Positions 53,803 through 62,286 of a stretch of DNA of 64,000 bases are shown one piece after another. Both the position numbers and the translations under genes were made by a program. The notes under the pieces were generated by a model, which worked only from the letters and a program-made list of their open reading frames with translations, was not told where the DNA came from and searched no databases. Source of the stretch: Chloroflexota bacterium (GTDB lineage Bacteria > Chloroflexota > UBA11872 > VXNJ01); assembly GCA_026707405.1 (NCBI GenBank), contig JAPOWW010000003.1, positions 248,001 to 312,000 of the forward strand, written 5' to 3'. Numbering within the stretch: position 1 is the first letter of the stretch; each line of letters opens with the position of its first letter.

Positions 53803-54501
53803 CTACGACTCAAGTTCCGCCAGCCTTTCCTGCGCAGCCTGAAGTCTCCGTGTTCGACGCTCTGGCTCCACGTAGTAATGCATGAATAGCTCTTCGATGA
53901 TCTGTAAGCACCACTCCGCCTCGCCCTCTTCAATATCTATAACCTGCAATGTCGTTTCTTCAGTAATCGGCCGAGCGTCGGGGTGAGCGGAGAAATTGCC
54001 AAACCTGCGAACATAATCGATGGTGCCTTTCATTGCAGTTGGCAAGGCATTTTCGCTTTCTTCATCTAGAACGGCCTGGATTTGCTTGTATAGATTCTTT
54101 GAGGCATATCCTTGTTCTCTCAAGACTCCTTGCAGCACTCGCCGCGACAGCACCGCAGAGGCTTTAGGGCTGAGTTCCAAAACGTCGCACGCTTCGAGGT
54201 AGTCATCCTTGAGCGTAGCCGGTAACGACTCACTCTGAATCTCAGGTCGGTTACGGCGTCGAGGGTACGCGAGAAACTCTTCCCCCACGACCGTGTCGCG
54301 AAGCCCGGGTCCCAACTTGCGCCCCTCTTCCCAGTGTTCTAGGCGGATAATTCTCTTATAACAGGCTGGGCACTGCGCATGCACAACACACCATCCGATG
54401 TAACCGACGTAGCCTGCGATTCGCGAACCGATTTCAACGGTCTCCCAATTAACAGATACCCTCACAAGGCAATGCGGACACTCGATGGTCTCGTTTGGCA
54501 T
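53803..54501 (-). CDS. DUF4145-domain protein with N-terminal zinc finger
   Basis: 232 residues, ATG 54501 with GGAAGGA upstream. N-terminal CPHC (8-11) and CPAC (44-47) make a zinc site. The DUF4145 part is at about 115-200 (DYLEACDVLELSPKASAVLS, RRVLQGVLREQGY, TIDYVRRFGNFSAHPD). This domain is often found in or beside restriction and other defence genes. Lies at the end of a same-strand run with the DUF262-HNH gene. Biochemical role unknown. Confidence 0.85.
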   Translation of the reverse strand: MPNETIECPHCLVRVSVNWETVEIGSRIAGYVGYIGWCVVHAQCPACYKRIIRLEHWEEGRKLGPGLRDTVVGEEFLAYPRRRNRPEIQSESLPATLKDDYLEACDVLELSPKASAVLSRRVLQGVLREQGYASKNLYKQIQAVLDEESENALPTAMKGTIDYVRRFGNFSAHPDARPITEETTLQVIDIEEGEAEWCLQIIEELFMHYYVEPERRTRRLQAAQERLAELES

Positions 54502-54546
54502 TTCAGTATTCCTTCCTAAGCCGCCCCCGGCATCACCGGCACGCGC

Positions 54547-54795
54547 TCACAACTCGAACACGAAGACCGCATTCCGCCCCTGGTGTGGTCCGCTTCGCTC
54601 CATCAGGGATACTCCAGCTTTTGTCTGAAACTTGAGCGCCCCCAGAGCGCCGCAGACCGCCGGAAGACGGTCGTGTAGCCCAAGCCGGTCATGAAGATCT
54701 CCAGCTCGAATTTGCACAGTCTTGTCACCCTTCGTGCGAGCTGGCTCTATGTACGTCGCGATTGCAAACCGCCTAATCCGATCAGCTTGCTTCAT
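54547..54795 (-). CDS. Small unknown protein of the DUF262 locus
   Basis: 82 residues from ATG 54795, chosen for the strong ribosome binding site GGAGGAGGT six nt upstream. Basic N-terminus (MKQADRIRRFAIATYIEPAR), then DKTVQIRAGDLHDRLGLHDR and LPAVCGALGALKF, which looks like a winged-helix-like fold. Not recognised. Located between the DUF262-HNH nuclease and the DUF4145 gene, so probably part of the same unit. Confidence 0.65.
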   Translation of the reverse strand: MKQADRIRRFAIATYIEPARTKGDKTVQIRAGDLHDRLGLHDRLPAVCGALGALKFQTKAGVSLMERSGPHQGRNAVFVFEL

Positions 54796-54833
54796 GTCAG
54801 ACCTCCTCCGTAAGCCGACGGCGCGGTGCGGCA

Positions 54834-56180
54834 TCATGGGATTGGCAGAATCTCGGCTGGGTCTAGCATCGGTTCGTGACAGTGCTTATGGAGCAAGGCT
54901 CCGTTCTCCAGTTCGGTTCTACCGCCTTGGCTGTGCGGCCTGATGTGATGAATCTCCGCCTCGTCCCAAGCGACCTCCGCGCCGCAACCGCGGCGGCGGC
55001 AGTTCCTGTCCCGCCAATAGATGTATTCTCGTTCAAGAGGGTTGAACGCCCGCTGTGGGTCCTTGGGAGTCAGGTTTCCCAAAAAATCAATCATGCGTCG
55101 GCAGTAGTAGCGATGGCGTCGGCGGATATTCTCGCCGCGGTCAGAGTTGGATCGTGTCCAAACTCCGTAGTTGAGCCAGGTTTCATCGGGATTGCCCTCC
55201 CTGGCAGAGAGTGACGCCTGCACCATCAGCGCGGAGAACTCCGCTTGCGCTTGCTGGAGAGACGCTTCCCATGATCTGGTGTAGTCGTCCCAGATAGAGT
55301 CGAGGAACAAGGTTAGGTGGATGGCGTCGTGAGCCTTCAGCTTCGGGCCTGTGCCATCGCCCAGAAGCTGATTTAGCTTGGTCAGAATTGCCCGGAACCG
55401 TTTGCAGTCGTCCGAGTCCGAGTCGAAGTCCAGATTGGCATAGTAGTAGTTGTCGATGGCCTGCTTGCGTATGTCGATAAAGTGATCCGAGCGTCTGCGG
55501 CGTCGCTCAAGGAACAGCATCGCAATTTGGGACGCCAATCGCCGAGTCCTGCCACGGTCGCGGCCTGGCTTCATCTTGAGGACGCGCTGGAAGAAATCGT
55601 GCCCCGGATAGCGATCTATCTGCGGCTTGCCCCCTATGGCCAGAATGAACTCGGTGAATTGGCCGGGGTACGCGTCGCGCGTCTCTTGGTCGTTTAGATC
55701 GACTCCTTGCTGTAGCCGTACGAACAGGTCTCTGACCTCGTTTTCGTTGTCGGTGGTGATGTAGGCGACCGGCAACTCGCTGTTTAGGAAGCGCCCTTGG
55801 AGGTCTTCTTCAAGTTCATGGAAGTACTTGTTGCCCCAGGGACAGGGTTGGTCCTGCTGGAACCTCGGGAATCTGGCCAGCTTGTCGTCAGCGGCAAATA
55901 GGCGGAACGCGCCTTCAGCGAAGCGATAAAGGGCCGTGATCCTCTGCTGCCCGTCGATGATGTGGTAGGACTGACGTATCAAGCCTCCAGCCGTCTCTTC
56001 GTTGAAGTGGAGGTAGATGATGGGTAGCTGATACCCCCGCATGACAGAGTCGATCAGCCGTTTCTGTTGTTCTTCACGCCATACTTGGCCTCTTTGGTAC
56101 TCCGGGTTGGCAGTGGCCATATTCGCTCGTCTCAGATCGACGAGCTCGGCAATGGAGTGGAACTTGAGGTCGGTTTTCAT
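54834..56180 (-). CDS. DUF262-HNH protein (GmrSD-like type IV restriction nuclease)
   Basis: 448 residues. N-terminal DUF262 (ParB-like NTPase) domain: NPEYQRGQVWREEQQKRLID, the diagnostic IIDGQQRITALYRF (D76-R80), and LPVAYITTDNENEVRDLFVR. The middle is helical (about 200-370). The C-terminus is an HNH nuclease with zinc cysteines: CRRRGCGAEVAWDEAEIHHI, then RPHSQGGRTELENGALLHKH and CH. DUF262 fused to HNH resembles GmrS/GmrD-type nucleases that restrict modified phage DNA and other DUF262 defence proteins. No partner DUF1524 gene is present. ATG 56180 has no clear ribosome binding site. Confidence 0.88.
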   Translation of the reverse strand: MKTDLKFHSIAELVDLRRANMATANPEYQRGQVWREEQQKRLIDSVMRGYQLPIIYLHFNEETAGGLIRQSYHIIDGQQRITALYRFAEGAFRLFAADDKLARFPRFQQDQPCPWGNKYFHELEEDLQGRFLNSELPVAYITTDNENEVRDLFVRLQQGVDLNDQETRDAYPGQFTEFILAIGGKPQIDRYPGHDFFQRVLKMKPGRDRGRTRRLASQIAMLFLERRRRRSDHFIDIRKQAIDNYYYANLDFDSDSDDCKRFRAILTKLNQLLGDGTGPKLKAHDAIHLTLFLDSIWDDYTRSWEASLQQAQAEFSALMVQASLSAREGNPDETWLNYGVWTRSNSDRGENIRRRHRYYCRRMIDFLGNLTPKDPQRAFNPLEREYIYWRDRNCRRRGCGAEVAWDEAEIHHIRPHSQGGRTELENGALLHKHCHEPMLDPAEILPIP

Positions 56181-56222
56181 TTCGAACCCCCGGGTACATT
56201 GCGCCAGACATTGATGCTGGCC

Positions 56223-56556
56223 CTATAGTTTTCGCCTAAGCCGATCTCGGCATGCGGGCACGCGCCCATTGAAGTAGTCCTCGACGGCGTAAATCTGGAT
56301 CACGGGCGCTTACATGAACCGGCCGGCGCTGGTGGCGGCGTCTCCAATTCGCGGCGTGACCCGCTCCTCGAAGCACGTGAAAAATGCCCAGGTCCGCGCC
56401 CGCCGCCTTGCTCCCGACCGGCGCGGCGTAGGTCTGATTCGAGTTGAATGGCGGGTCGAGGTAGATAAGGTCTACGGAGTCGCTATTGAGACCCCGCACG
56501 ATATCGAGATTATCGCCCGTCCAGATCGTGCGGTTGGTGAAGTTAGGAGCCGGCAT
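56223..56556 (-). pseudogene. Decayed site-specific DNA methyltransferase
   Basis: From ATG 56556 the N-terminus reads as an intact DNA methylase start (TIWTGDNLDIVRGLNSDSVD, LIYLDPPFNSN with the DPPF catalytic motif). It loses sense after SKAAGA. A different frame further along reads PVIQIYAVEDYFNGRV and stops at 56223, matching the usual C-terminus of these enzymes. The central several hundred residues are gone. So a deletion with frameshift removed the enzyme. Confidence 0.65.
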
Positions 56557-56797
56557 TTGGCATCAGTAGATTCTCGTACTCCATGAACTTCGCGTCGTCA
56601 TTGGTGAAAGCCAGCTTTTTCATGCACCTGCGGCAGAGCCGAACAAACCCCGCTCGCTTGGCCTGCCTTGGGGTATCGAAAAACTTGGCGTTGTCCATTT
56701 GAATCCGCCAACGGTAGTCGCAACTGAGGTCTTCGTCGTCGATGTGATAGGGCGGGCTGCGGCTGTAGGACTGGACATCAGTACTCGCGACGAACAC
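56543..56797 (-). CDS. Small Cys-containing protein, possible Ada-like zinc fold
   Basis: 84 residues from a GTG at 56797 with weak ribosome binding site. The segment FFDTPRQAKRAGFVRLCRRC resembles the FTSPEQAKARGYKPCPDC segment of the gene at 57077-57409, a pattern of Ada-type zinc folds. The end overlaps the methylase relic by 14 nt. Function unknown; may not be expressed. Confidence 0.45.
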   Translation of the reverse strand: MFVASTDVQSYSRSPPYHIDDEDLSCDYRWRIQMDNAKFFDTPRQAKRAGFVRLCRRCMKKLAFTNDDAKFMEYENLLMPNAGS

Positions 56798-56822
56798 TGC
56801 TCAACTGCCCGTCGTTAGAACG

Positions 56823-57065
56823 TCAATCTTGATTGAAGCATCCTCTGGTGCATCGGGAGCCACCTCCCGCCTCAAACAGACGTGCGTATGCAACAAGGTT
56901 TTCCAGTGGGATATCGAAGCCGCAGAGCACTTTGATCTTTCGATTTCTGTCGGTGGCTTCAGGGAGCGCCAAATGCACTGGTTTATATTTGCTGCCCCAA
57001 CTGACGGTTCGGACATACCGCCCCGCCAGTTTGACGGTGACGCCTTCGTTTAGTTCGATCTCCAT
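56823..57065 (-). CDS. Small unknown protein
   Basis: 80 residues from ATG 57065 with ribosome binding site GAGGTAGGA five nt upstream. Starts MEIELNEGVTVKLAGRYVRT, probably a small beta fold; three cysteines are present. Not recognised. Another overlapping frame (56801-57016) lacks a ribosome binding site and is left out. Confidence 0.5.
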   Translation of the reverse strand: MEIELNEGVTVKLAGRYVRTVSWGSKYKPVHLALPEATDRNRKIKVLCGFDIPLENLVAYARLFEAGGGSRCTRGCFNQD

Positions 57066-57076
57066 CGTTTCCTACC

Positions 57077-57409
57077 TCAATTGCAATCGGGGCACGGTTT
57101 GTATCCTCTGGCTTTAGCCTGCTCGGGCGATGTGAATGGCACTAGTTGCGCCTTCCCCTCAAACCAGTCGTCTAGCATTCCCAGGGCATGGACGCATGAT
57201 CGCCGGTGGAAATACGGCGTTTGCTCTTTACGCGCCCCCTTCATCAAATGGTGTGCATACCCAAGACAGTGACTCTTCCTCCTTTCTTCTATTCGCTTTA
57301 CTGTGCCGGGCCTTGGCATGTGTTCGAACCGACCACTGCCGTAACCGGTCATGCGCCGCCTATTCTTTCGGTCCTCGCTGTCTTCTCGTCGTGATCCCAG
57401 TCTCCCCAT
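57077..57409 (-). CDS. Small Ada-type zinc-binding domain protein
   Basis: 110 residues or fewer; ATG 57409 has no ribosome binding site, and ATGs 20 or 31 codons later are alternatives. C-terminus YFHRRSCVHALGMLDDWFEG then FTSPEQAKARGYKPCPDCN follows the Ada-like zinc-binding pattern FHxxxC...F.S..EA...GY.PC..C, also found at the end of some nucleases. The N-terminal half is basic (RIEERRKSHCLGYAHHLMKG). Function unknown. Confidence 0.55.
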   Translation of the reverse strand: MGRLGSRREDSEDRKNRRRMTGYGSGRFEHMPRPGTVKRIEERRKSHCLGYAHHLMKGARKEQTPYFHRRSCVHALGMLDDWFEGKAQLVPFTSPEQAKARGYKPCPDCN

Positions 57410-57427
57410 TTAGGCTGAAATCCCTCG

Positions 57428-57643
57428 TCAATGCCCGGCGTTGTTGAACCGCCGCATTGACCAGCGCACCTGGCCCCAGACTTCCATGACGTTCGGCTCG
57501 GAGCGCATCGGCGGATATGACGGGTTGTCGCTCATCCACCACCAGCCGTCGCGCCCTTGCCGCACCTGTTTCTCGAACAGCAGTTCATCCGCCTTCAAGC
57601 CGAACATGGAGTTCTCGCAGACCAGGTACTTCATCCGAGCCAT
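57428..57643 (-). CDS. S24-peptidase-like C-terminal fragment (LexA/CI-type), HTH lost
   Basis: 71 residues from ATG 57643 with AGGAGG directly upstream. ENSMFGLKADELLFEK resembles the active-site segment of S24 peptidases (SM of GDSM-type with nucleophile Ser), and GWWWMSDNPSYPPMR then VMEVWGQVRWSMRRF resembles the closing strands of phage-type repressors. The region with the catalytic Lys and the DNA-binding domain is not present. Either a truncated repressor or a small protein derived from one. Confidence 0.5.
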   Translation of the reverse strand: MARMKYLVCENSMFGLKADELLFEKQVRQGRDGWWWMSDNPSYPPMRSEPNVMEVWGQVRWSMRRFNNAGH

Positions 57644-58172
57644 GTCCTCCTGGTGGGGAGCGAGTGTGACGCACCTCTTTTACGGATGTATAACGATACA
57701 GCCTGAAATGATGACTTATTGGTGACTTATGGGGCGGAGAGGGTTACGGATAGATGACGTTTGAGGAATTTTGCAGGATTTTCCGCGTTGGTGCCGCGCG
57801 GGGGCCGATTCTTAGGGGAGTTTGGGGGCGAGTCGGAGTGATGGGGGAGTCGTAAGGGTGGGTGCTAGTGCGCGCTTCGAGAAGCTCAGGGTGAATGGGA
57901 GGGAGTGGATTCCCGCTTTCGCGGGAATGACGGATTGGAAGCATTGGAATTACACACTGGATTCCGGTCTCGCATCAAGTACGGGGCAGGCTCTAGCCCT
58001 CTCCCTCGTAGGGGAGAGGGGATGGGGACTGGATTCCGGCCCCGTATCAAGTACGGGGCAGGCTTTTCGCCGGAATGACAGTTAGACCTAGACGAGAGAG
58101 GGGATGGATTCCCGCTTTCGCGGGAATGACGGTAGATGGCGGAATGACGTGGGGGTTGGTGGTCGGTGGGGA
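57644..58172. repeat. Repeat-rich intergenic tract with several R1/R2-type elements
   Basis: R1 lies at 57907-57933. Mixed elements with GTATCAAGTACGGGGCAGGC-type blocks lie at about 57959-58075, and an R2 half at about 57990-58022. A second R1 is at 58106-58132, introduced by AGACCTAGACGAGAGAGGGG, which recurs at 59124. No gene; frames here lack family features. Confidence 0.7.
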
Positions 58173-59006
58173 TTATTCCGGCAGGTCGTGGATGCTGGTG
58201 GGGATTTCGGGTAGGCGGCGCTGGCCCGGGCGGAGTCTGAGGGCGAAGGGGTCGGCCTGGATGGCGGCCATTACGACCTGGCGCATCTTTGCGGCGGATA
58301 TCCGGCGGACTATGGCCTCGCCGATGACTATCCCGGTTTGAGCGCCAGCGCGAATCAGAGGGGCGTTCATCCTGTTGAAGTCGTAGGGATAGTCGTAGTC
58401 GTGCAGCCTGGTGGGCAGCGGGCGCTCCTGGCCGGATTCGTCGATGATGCGCACTCCGGGAACTTCCCGGAACTTGACATAAGAAGGGGCCATTTCCTCT
58501 TCGATGGCCTCGAAGGTGGTGTTGGAGTTATGGGAGACGCCCAGCAGGAGTATTTGCGCGTCCGTTGCCATGATCTTCTGATAGGGGCTGTCGGCGCCGC
58601 AGTTGGAATCGGAGTGGGTGCTGGTGAGATAGGCCGCGGCGGGGCCGAGCGCGGAGATCGAGTCGACGAGATGGGGACTGCGACCGGTGGCGCGTTTGCG
58701 AACGGCCTCGGAGATAACACCGCGCCTGGCGGGGGTGTTCAGGAGGTCGAATACGGGACTGGGCTCCAGGTCCGCCGAGGGCTGACCGGCTGCCGAGGCG
58801 ACGGTGCCGGCGGGGCCGACCACTTTGACAAGCGCCTCGACGACCGTTTCGGCACCGCCCTCGACGTAGCCGAACTTGCTGAGCGAAGAGTGGCAGAGGA
58901 CCGTGTCGCCGGACTGGACGCCCACGCGCCGGAGACCTTCGGTCAGGTCGTCGAGGGTTACGTGTGCGCACTGCCGCCTGCGCGTCTCAAGGTCCATTTT
59001 GGGCAT
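58173..59006 (-). CDS. AAC(3)-family aminoglycoside N-acetyltransferase-like protein
   Basis: 277 residues. Antibiotic_NAT features: LDDLTEGLRRVGVQSGDTVL, CHSSLSKFGYVEGGAETVVE, ALVKVVGPAGTVASAAG, GVISEAVRKRATGRSPHLVD, SISALGPAAAYLTSTHSDSN, CGADSPYQKIMATDAQILLL-type. The family transfers acetyl from acetyl-CoA to aminoglycosides or to unrelated amines such as those of secondary metabolites. Many environmental relatives are not resistance genes. It lies alone between two long repeat tracts. The ATG at 59006 has no clear ribosome binding site; GGAGGTTGCGGAC lies just upstream. Confidence 0.85.
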   Translation of the reverse strand: MPKMDLETRRRQCAHVTLDDLTEGLRRVGVQSGDTVLCHSSLSKFGYVEGGAETVVEALVKVVGPAGTVASAAGQPSADLEPSPVFDLLNTPARRGVISEAVRKRATGRSPHLVDSISALGPAAAYLTSTHSDSNCGADSPYQKIMATDAQILLLGVSHNSNTTFEAIEEEMAPSYVKFREVPGVRIIDESGQERPLPTRLHDYDYPYDFNRMNAPLIRAGAQTGIVIGEAIVRRISAAKMRQVVMAAIQADPFALRLRPGQRRLPEIPTSIHDLPE

Positions 59007-59593
59007 GTCCGCAACCTCCGAGCGCTAGTTGGTTGGTCGGTACAGGTTATAGGTTTGCGCTAGGGAGCGTCGGGGGGACGGGTACATAGAAGGGATGACG
59101 GGTTGGGGGGCTCGGAGTGACAGTTAGGCCTAGACGAGAGAGGGGATGGATTCCCGCTCCCCGCTTTCGCGGGGACATGGTTCGCGGGAATGACGGGACA
59201 GCGTGGATGTTGACGGCGCATGGGGGAGCATCGGCACCAGGGGACCCCTTACCCTATCCCTCTCCCGTCAAGGGAGAGGGGACTGGGATTCGCCGCTTAG
59301 TCTCCGGCCTCTGGATTCCCCTAAGTTCACAAACGAAGTGCAACATCATATTGAGGAGTTGCGATGGGAGACAGATACAAGCAGATCGGCATTGAGGAAC
59401 GGGGCGGTTTGGAGGGGAAGGAGCGGGAGTGGACGGGTAGATAGCGTTGACCGGCGTATGGTTGGTACATAGACTCTACTGGTTGGGCCGCCTGACTTGT
59501 CGGGCGGCGAATCCGCGCGGACGGGAATCCGAAAGTACCAGAACTCGAACACGGGTCCGCGCTCGTTCGATCTTATGTGAGAGGCGTTAAGGC
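59007..59593. repeat. Repeat-rich intergenic tract upstream of rplY
   Basis: 59114-59157 is almost identical to 58072-58114 (CAGTTAGGCCTAGACGAGAG). It leads into an R1 element with the nested CCCCGCTTTCGCGGGG hairpin (59148-59196). R2 (CCCTATCCCTCTCCC with GGGAGAGGGG) is at about 59243-59283. Between 59290 and 59593 I see no repeat or gene, only the leader of rplY. Confidence 0.7.
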
Positions 59594-60259
59594 ATGGCGG
59601 CGCGTCCAGCGGTGATGGTTCAGGGCCGAGACTTATTCGGCAAGAAAGTCGGACGGTTACGGTCGCAGGGCATCGTGCCGGTCAATCTGGTGATACCGGG
59701 CGACGACTCGCAGGCGCTGCAGACAGACGAGCGGGATCTGGTCGGCGTCCTGAGGGAGACTGGTCAGTCCGGGCTGGTGGAACTCAACTCGCGGGACGCG
59801 ACCGAGGTGGCGCTGATCGGCGACGTGCAGGTCCATCCGGTCACCCGGCGCGTTCTACACGTCGCTTTCAGAAGGATCGACCTGACAAAGCCTATCCAAG
59901 TAGCCGTGCCGATTGATTACGTCGGCGTTGCGCCGGCTTCGGCGGCGAGCGACAGATTCGTCGCTCACGAGCTGCAGGAGCTGGAGGTCCGCTGTCTGCC
60001 GGACGATCTACCGAGGTCGATAGAGGTGGATGTCAGCGGTCTCGACCTGGCGGGCGACGTTGTTCGGATTGCTTCAGTAGCCAGCCCGGAGGGCGTTGAG
60101 ATACTGAACGACCCCGACGAGGTGGTGGTGCGGGTCGAGTTCGAACGGGCCGAGGAGGAGGAGACGGAAGCGGAGGATGAATTCGGACTCGTGGGCGGCA
60201 TCGGCGAGATCGGCGAGACAGCCGGAGACGGGGAAGCCGAAGCAGCGCCTCCGAGCTAG
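59594..60259 (+). CDS. rplY: Ribosomal protein L25 / general stress protein Ctc
   Basis: 221 residues, the long (CTC) form. N-terminal L25 domain: RDLFGKKVGRLRSQGIVPVN, VIPGDDSQALQTDERDL, VQVHPVTRRVLHVAFRRI; then the TL5-like C domain (KPIQVAVPIDYVGVAPASAA, LEVRCLPDDLPRSIEVDVSG, ILNDPDEVVVRVEF) and a disordered acidic tail (RAEEEETEAEDEFG). Binds 5S rRNA. Unusually it lacks the standard N-terminal R-x-xxG-K start. Confidence 0.88.
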   Translation: MAARPAVMVQGRDLFGKKVGRLRSQGIVPVNLVIPGDDSQALQTDERDLVGVLRETGQSGLVELNSRDATEVALIGDVQVHPVTRRVLHVAFRRIDLTKPIQVAVPIDYVGVAPASAASDRFVAHELQELEVRCLPDDLPRSIEVDVSGLDLAGDVVRIASVASPEGVEILNDPDEVVVRVEFERAEEEETEAEDEFGLVGGIGEIGETAGDGEAEAAPPS

Positions 60260-60573
60260 GAAGGCTGGGAATCTCGGAAAACGGGCGGCCGCAACCGTTG
60301 GGCTAGGGTGCCGGGCCGCAATCCCGATCGACCCCGCGGGAAGGCACGCGCCGCAGGAATCCAAAGCGTCTCGAATCCAGACTCGCAGGCGTGCGTTCCA
60401 CCAGTAGCGTCAGAGTTCAATCGGCTGAGTTTGAGGCCAGGCTCGGAAAGACGGTTGGAAGGTGGAGCGTGGCGCAGGGGATCACCCTCACCCCAACCCT
60501 CTCCCGTCGTAGGGAGAGGGAGTGGAAGGGTACAGACCGGGGAGACAGGCAACACCTAAACCGGGCACAGGGG
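60260..60573. repeat. Intergenic with an R2 element
   Basis: An R2 copy (CCCCAACCCTCTCCC with GGGAGAGGGAG) is at about 60482-60523. Nothing else recognised. It separates rplY from the convergent herA operon. Confidence 0.6.
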
Positions 60574-62286
60574 CTAGTCGTCGCCGAACAACTCCCGCGC
60601 CAGATCTACCTCGGCTGAGCCGTCCGACTGGGGAAACAACGCCTCGTCAGTCTTGCGGCGGCGGACCTTTTCGGGCCGGAAATAGTCGGTCCACGTTTCG
60701 GCGGACTTGTAGCTGGCTCCGCCGTGCGGGGTCTTACGTTCGCGCACCCGGCAGAGGACGGTTGTGTTGACGGCGGCGCCCGACACGATGGCTTGTCCCT
60801 TAGAGAGCGCCGGCAGCTCGGCCAGCAAATCTCGGCCCATGCTCTCTACCGCCGACGCTACCGCGTTCTGGTCGACGGGATTGACGATTCGCATGATGCA
60901 CTGGGTCATGCACTGGGAGAGAACGTCCTGGTCGAGCTTGCCCGGGCGCTGAGTAATCAGACCGATGCCCATGCCGAACTTACGGCCCTCGGCGAGTATC
61001 TCGGCCAGAAGGTTGCTCGTCGCCGCGCCCCCTCCGGGGGGAGCGAAGCGGTGCGCCTCTTCGATCAGGACGAATATGGGGAACGGCAGGTGCAACTCGT
61101 CCCGGGGATCGGTCTCGCCGCGTTTGGTCTGCTGCCTCCCTTCGAAGGCGCGTCGAAGAATGGTGGCGACGACTATCTGCTGGCTGCGACGGTCCATGCC
61201 GCCGACCTGGAGGACGGAGCACCGGCCGGGGCGCAGAAGCTCTTGCATGTCGGTGTGCTTGTAGTCGTCGAACGCGCCGCGGCGGCCGAGGGTGTCCTGG
61301 AGCCTCAAGGTTAGGGCTTGCTTGGAGCTCCGGTAGTCTTCCTGGCTGTCCGAATCGGACTGTCCTCCTGAAAGGCGCGCGACATCCACTCTCTCGATGG
61401 CGCTGAGTAGATCTTTGAATATCCAGTTTCTTTTGTTACGTAACGAGCGAAGCGCCCGGCGGGCGATTACCCGCTGCGGAGTGGGTATGTCACCGAGCAA
61501 GTACATGATGTCGTCTTGGTGCATGACGTTGCGGCGAACGACGAACTCGCCCTCGCGAAATATCTTGACCTCCGGCCGGTAGTCGATTTGCGAGTCGCTT
61601 TGGCGGAAGGTGTCGATATTCGGAATCTGGCCGAGCGTGTCGTATTCCTGATGGGGGTCGATGATTAGGACGGCGGCGGCGTTGTTGGGGCGCAGCAACT
61701 CTTCGACTATTACGCCCGCGAGATAGCTCTTGCCCGCGCCGGTGCCGGCGATGATGGCCAGATGCGTGTTTGCGAACTCGTCGGCGTCCATCGAGACGGG
61801 CACCTCGCCGTCACCTCTCGTTAGCAGTGATCCAACGTGGACCGCTCCCGTTTCGCCGGGATTCTTGCTGCTGAGAATCGGGGCCAGCGTTTCGGGTTCG
61901 GCGAGGAAGACGGGCAGTCCCGGCCGGGGGGCAATTCGCGGATTGACGAATCCCATGGTCCCGGAGAAGTGGCCCATGATTGATACGTTCACCTCGTAAA
62001 GCTCGGAATCGGCGGACTCGAATCCGAGAATGCGGGCGACCTCGCCGGGGGATGTGGCGGGATCGGCCATGAACGCGTCGGGATAGAGCTTCAGGTGAGC
62101 CCGGGACGCCACGCGCCCGAAGATTCGACGACGGCCGCCGTCGACTTCATCCCAGTAGTAGATGAACTCGCCGATCTTCACGACACCTTCACGGTCGGGC
62201 GTGACGATGGTGAAGTCTCCGGCGCTTTCGCCGGGACCCTTGGTCGTGCCTATCGGGAGGTTATCGCCCGCCACGCCCGAAATCAT
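60574..62286 (-). CDS. herA: HerA-like bipolar DNA helicase/translocase
   Basis: 570 residues from ATG 62286, which overlaps the upstream stop (ATGA). N-terminal HAS-barrel-like domain (FIYYWDEVDGGRRRIFGRVA; GTMGFVNPRIAPRPGLPVFL), FtsK/HerA ATPase with Walker A IIAGTGAGKSYLAGVIVEEL near 178, Walker B PFPIFVLIEEAHRFAPPGGG near 405, and RKFGMGIGLITQRPGKLDQD with the arginine region. HerA forms a hexameric ring that pumps DNA and works with NurA in end resection. Bacterial HerA also occurs in defence systems with Sir2 or DUF4297; here the partner is NurA. Confidence 0.92.
   Translation of the reverse strand: MISGVAGDNLPIGTTKGPGESAGDFTIVTPDREGVVKIGEFIYYWDEVDGGRRRIFGRVASRAHLKLYPDAFMADPATSPGEVARILGFESADSELYEVNVSIMGHFSGTMGFVNPRIAPRPGLPVFLAEPETLAPILSSKNPGETGAVHVGSLLTRGDGEVPVSMDADEFANTHLAIIAGTGAGKSYLAGVIVEELLRPNNAAAVLIIDPHQEYDTLGQIPNIDTFRQSDSQIDYRPEVKIFREGEFVVRRNVMHQDDIMYLLGDIPTPQRVIARRALRSLRNKRNWIFKDLLSAIERVDVARLSGGQSDSDSQEDYRSSKQALTLRLQDTLGRRGAFDDYKHTDMQELLRPGRCSVLQVGGMDRRSQQIVVATILRRAFEGRQQTKRGETDPRDELHLPFPIFVLIEEAHRFAPPGGGAATSNLLAEILAEGRKFGMGIGLITQRPGKLDQDVLSQCMTQCIMRIVNPVDQNAVASAVESMGRDLLAELPALSKGQAIVSGAAVNTTVLCRVRERKTPHGGASYKSAETWTDYFRPEKVRRRKTDEALFPQSDGSAEVDLARELFGDD

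Noticed and set aside
56801-57016. 71-codon minus-strand frame overlapping 56823-57065
   Set aside because: The overlapping frame has a good ribosome binding site; this one has none.
57822-58085. 87-codon frame across the repeat tract
   Set aside because: Consists of translated R1/R2 repeats.
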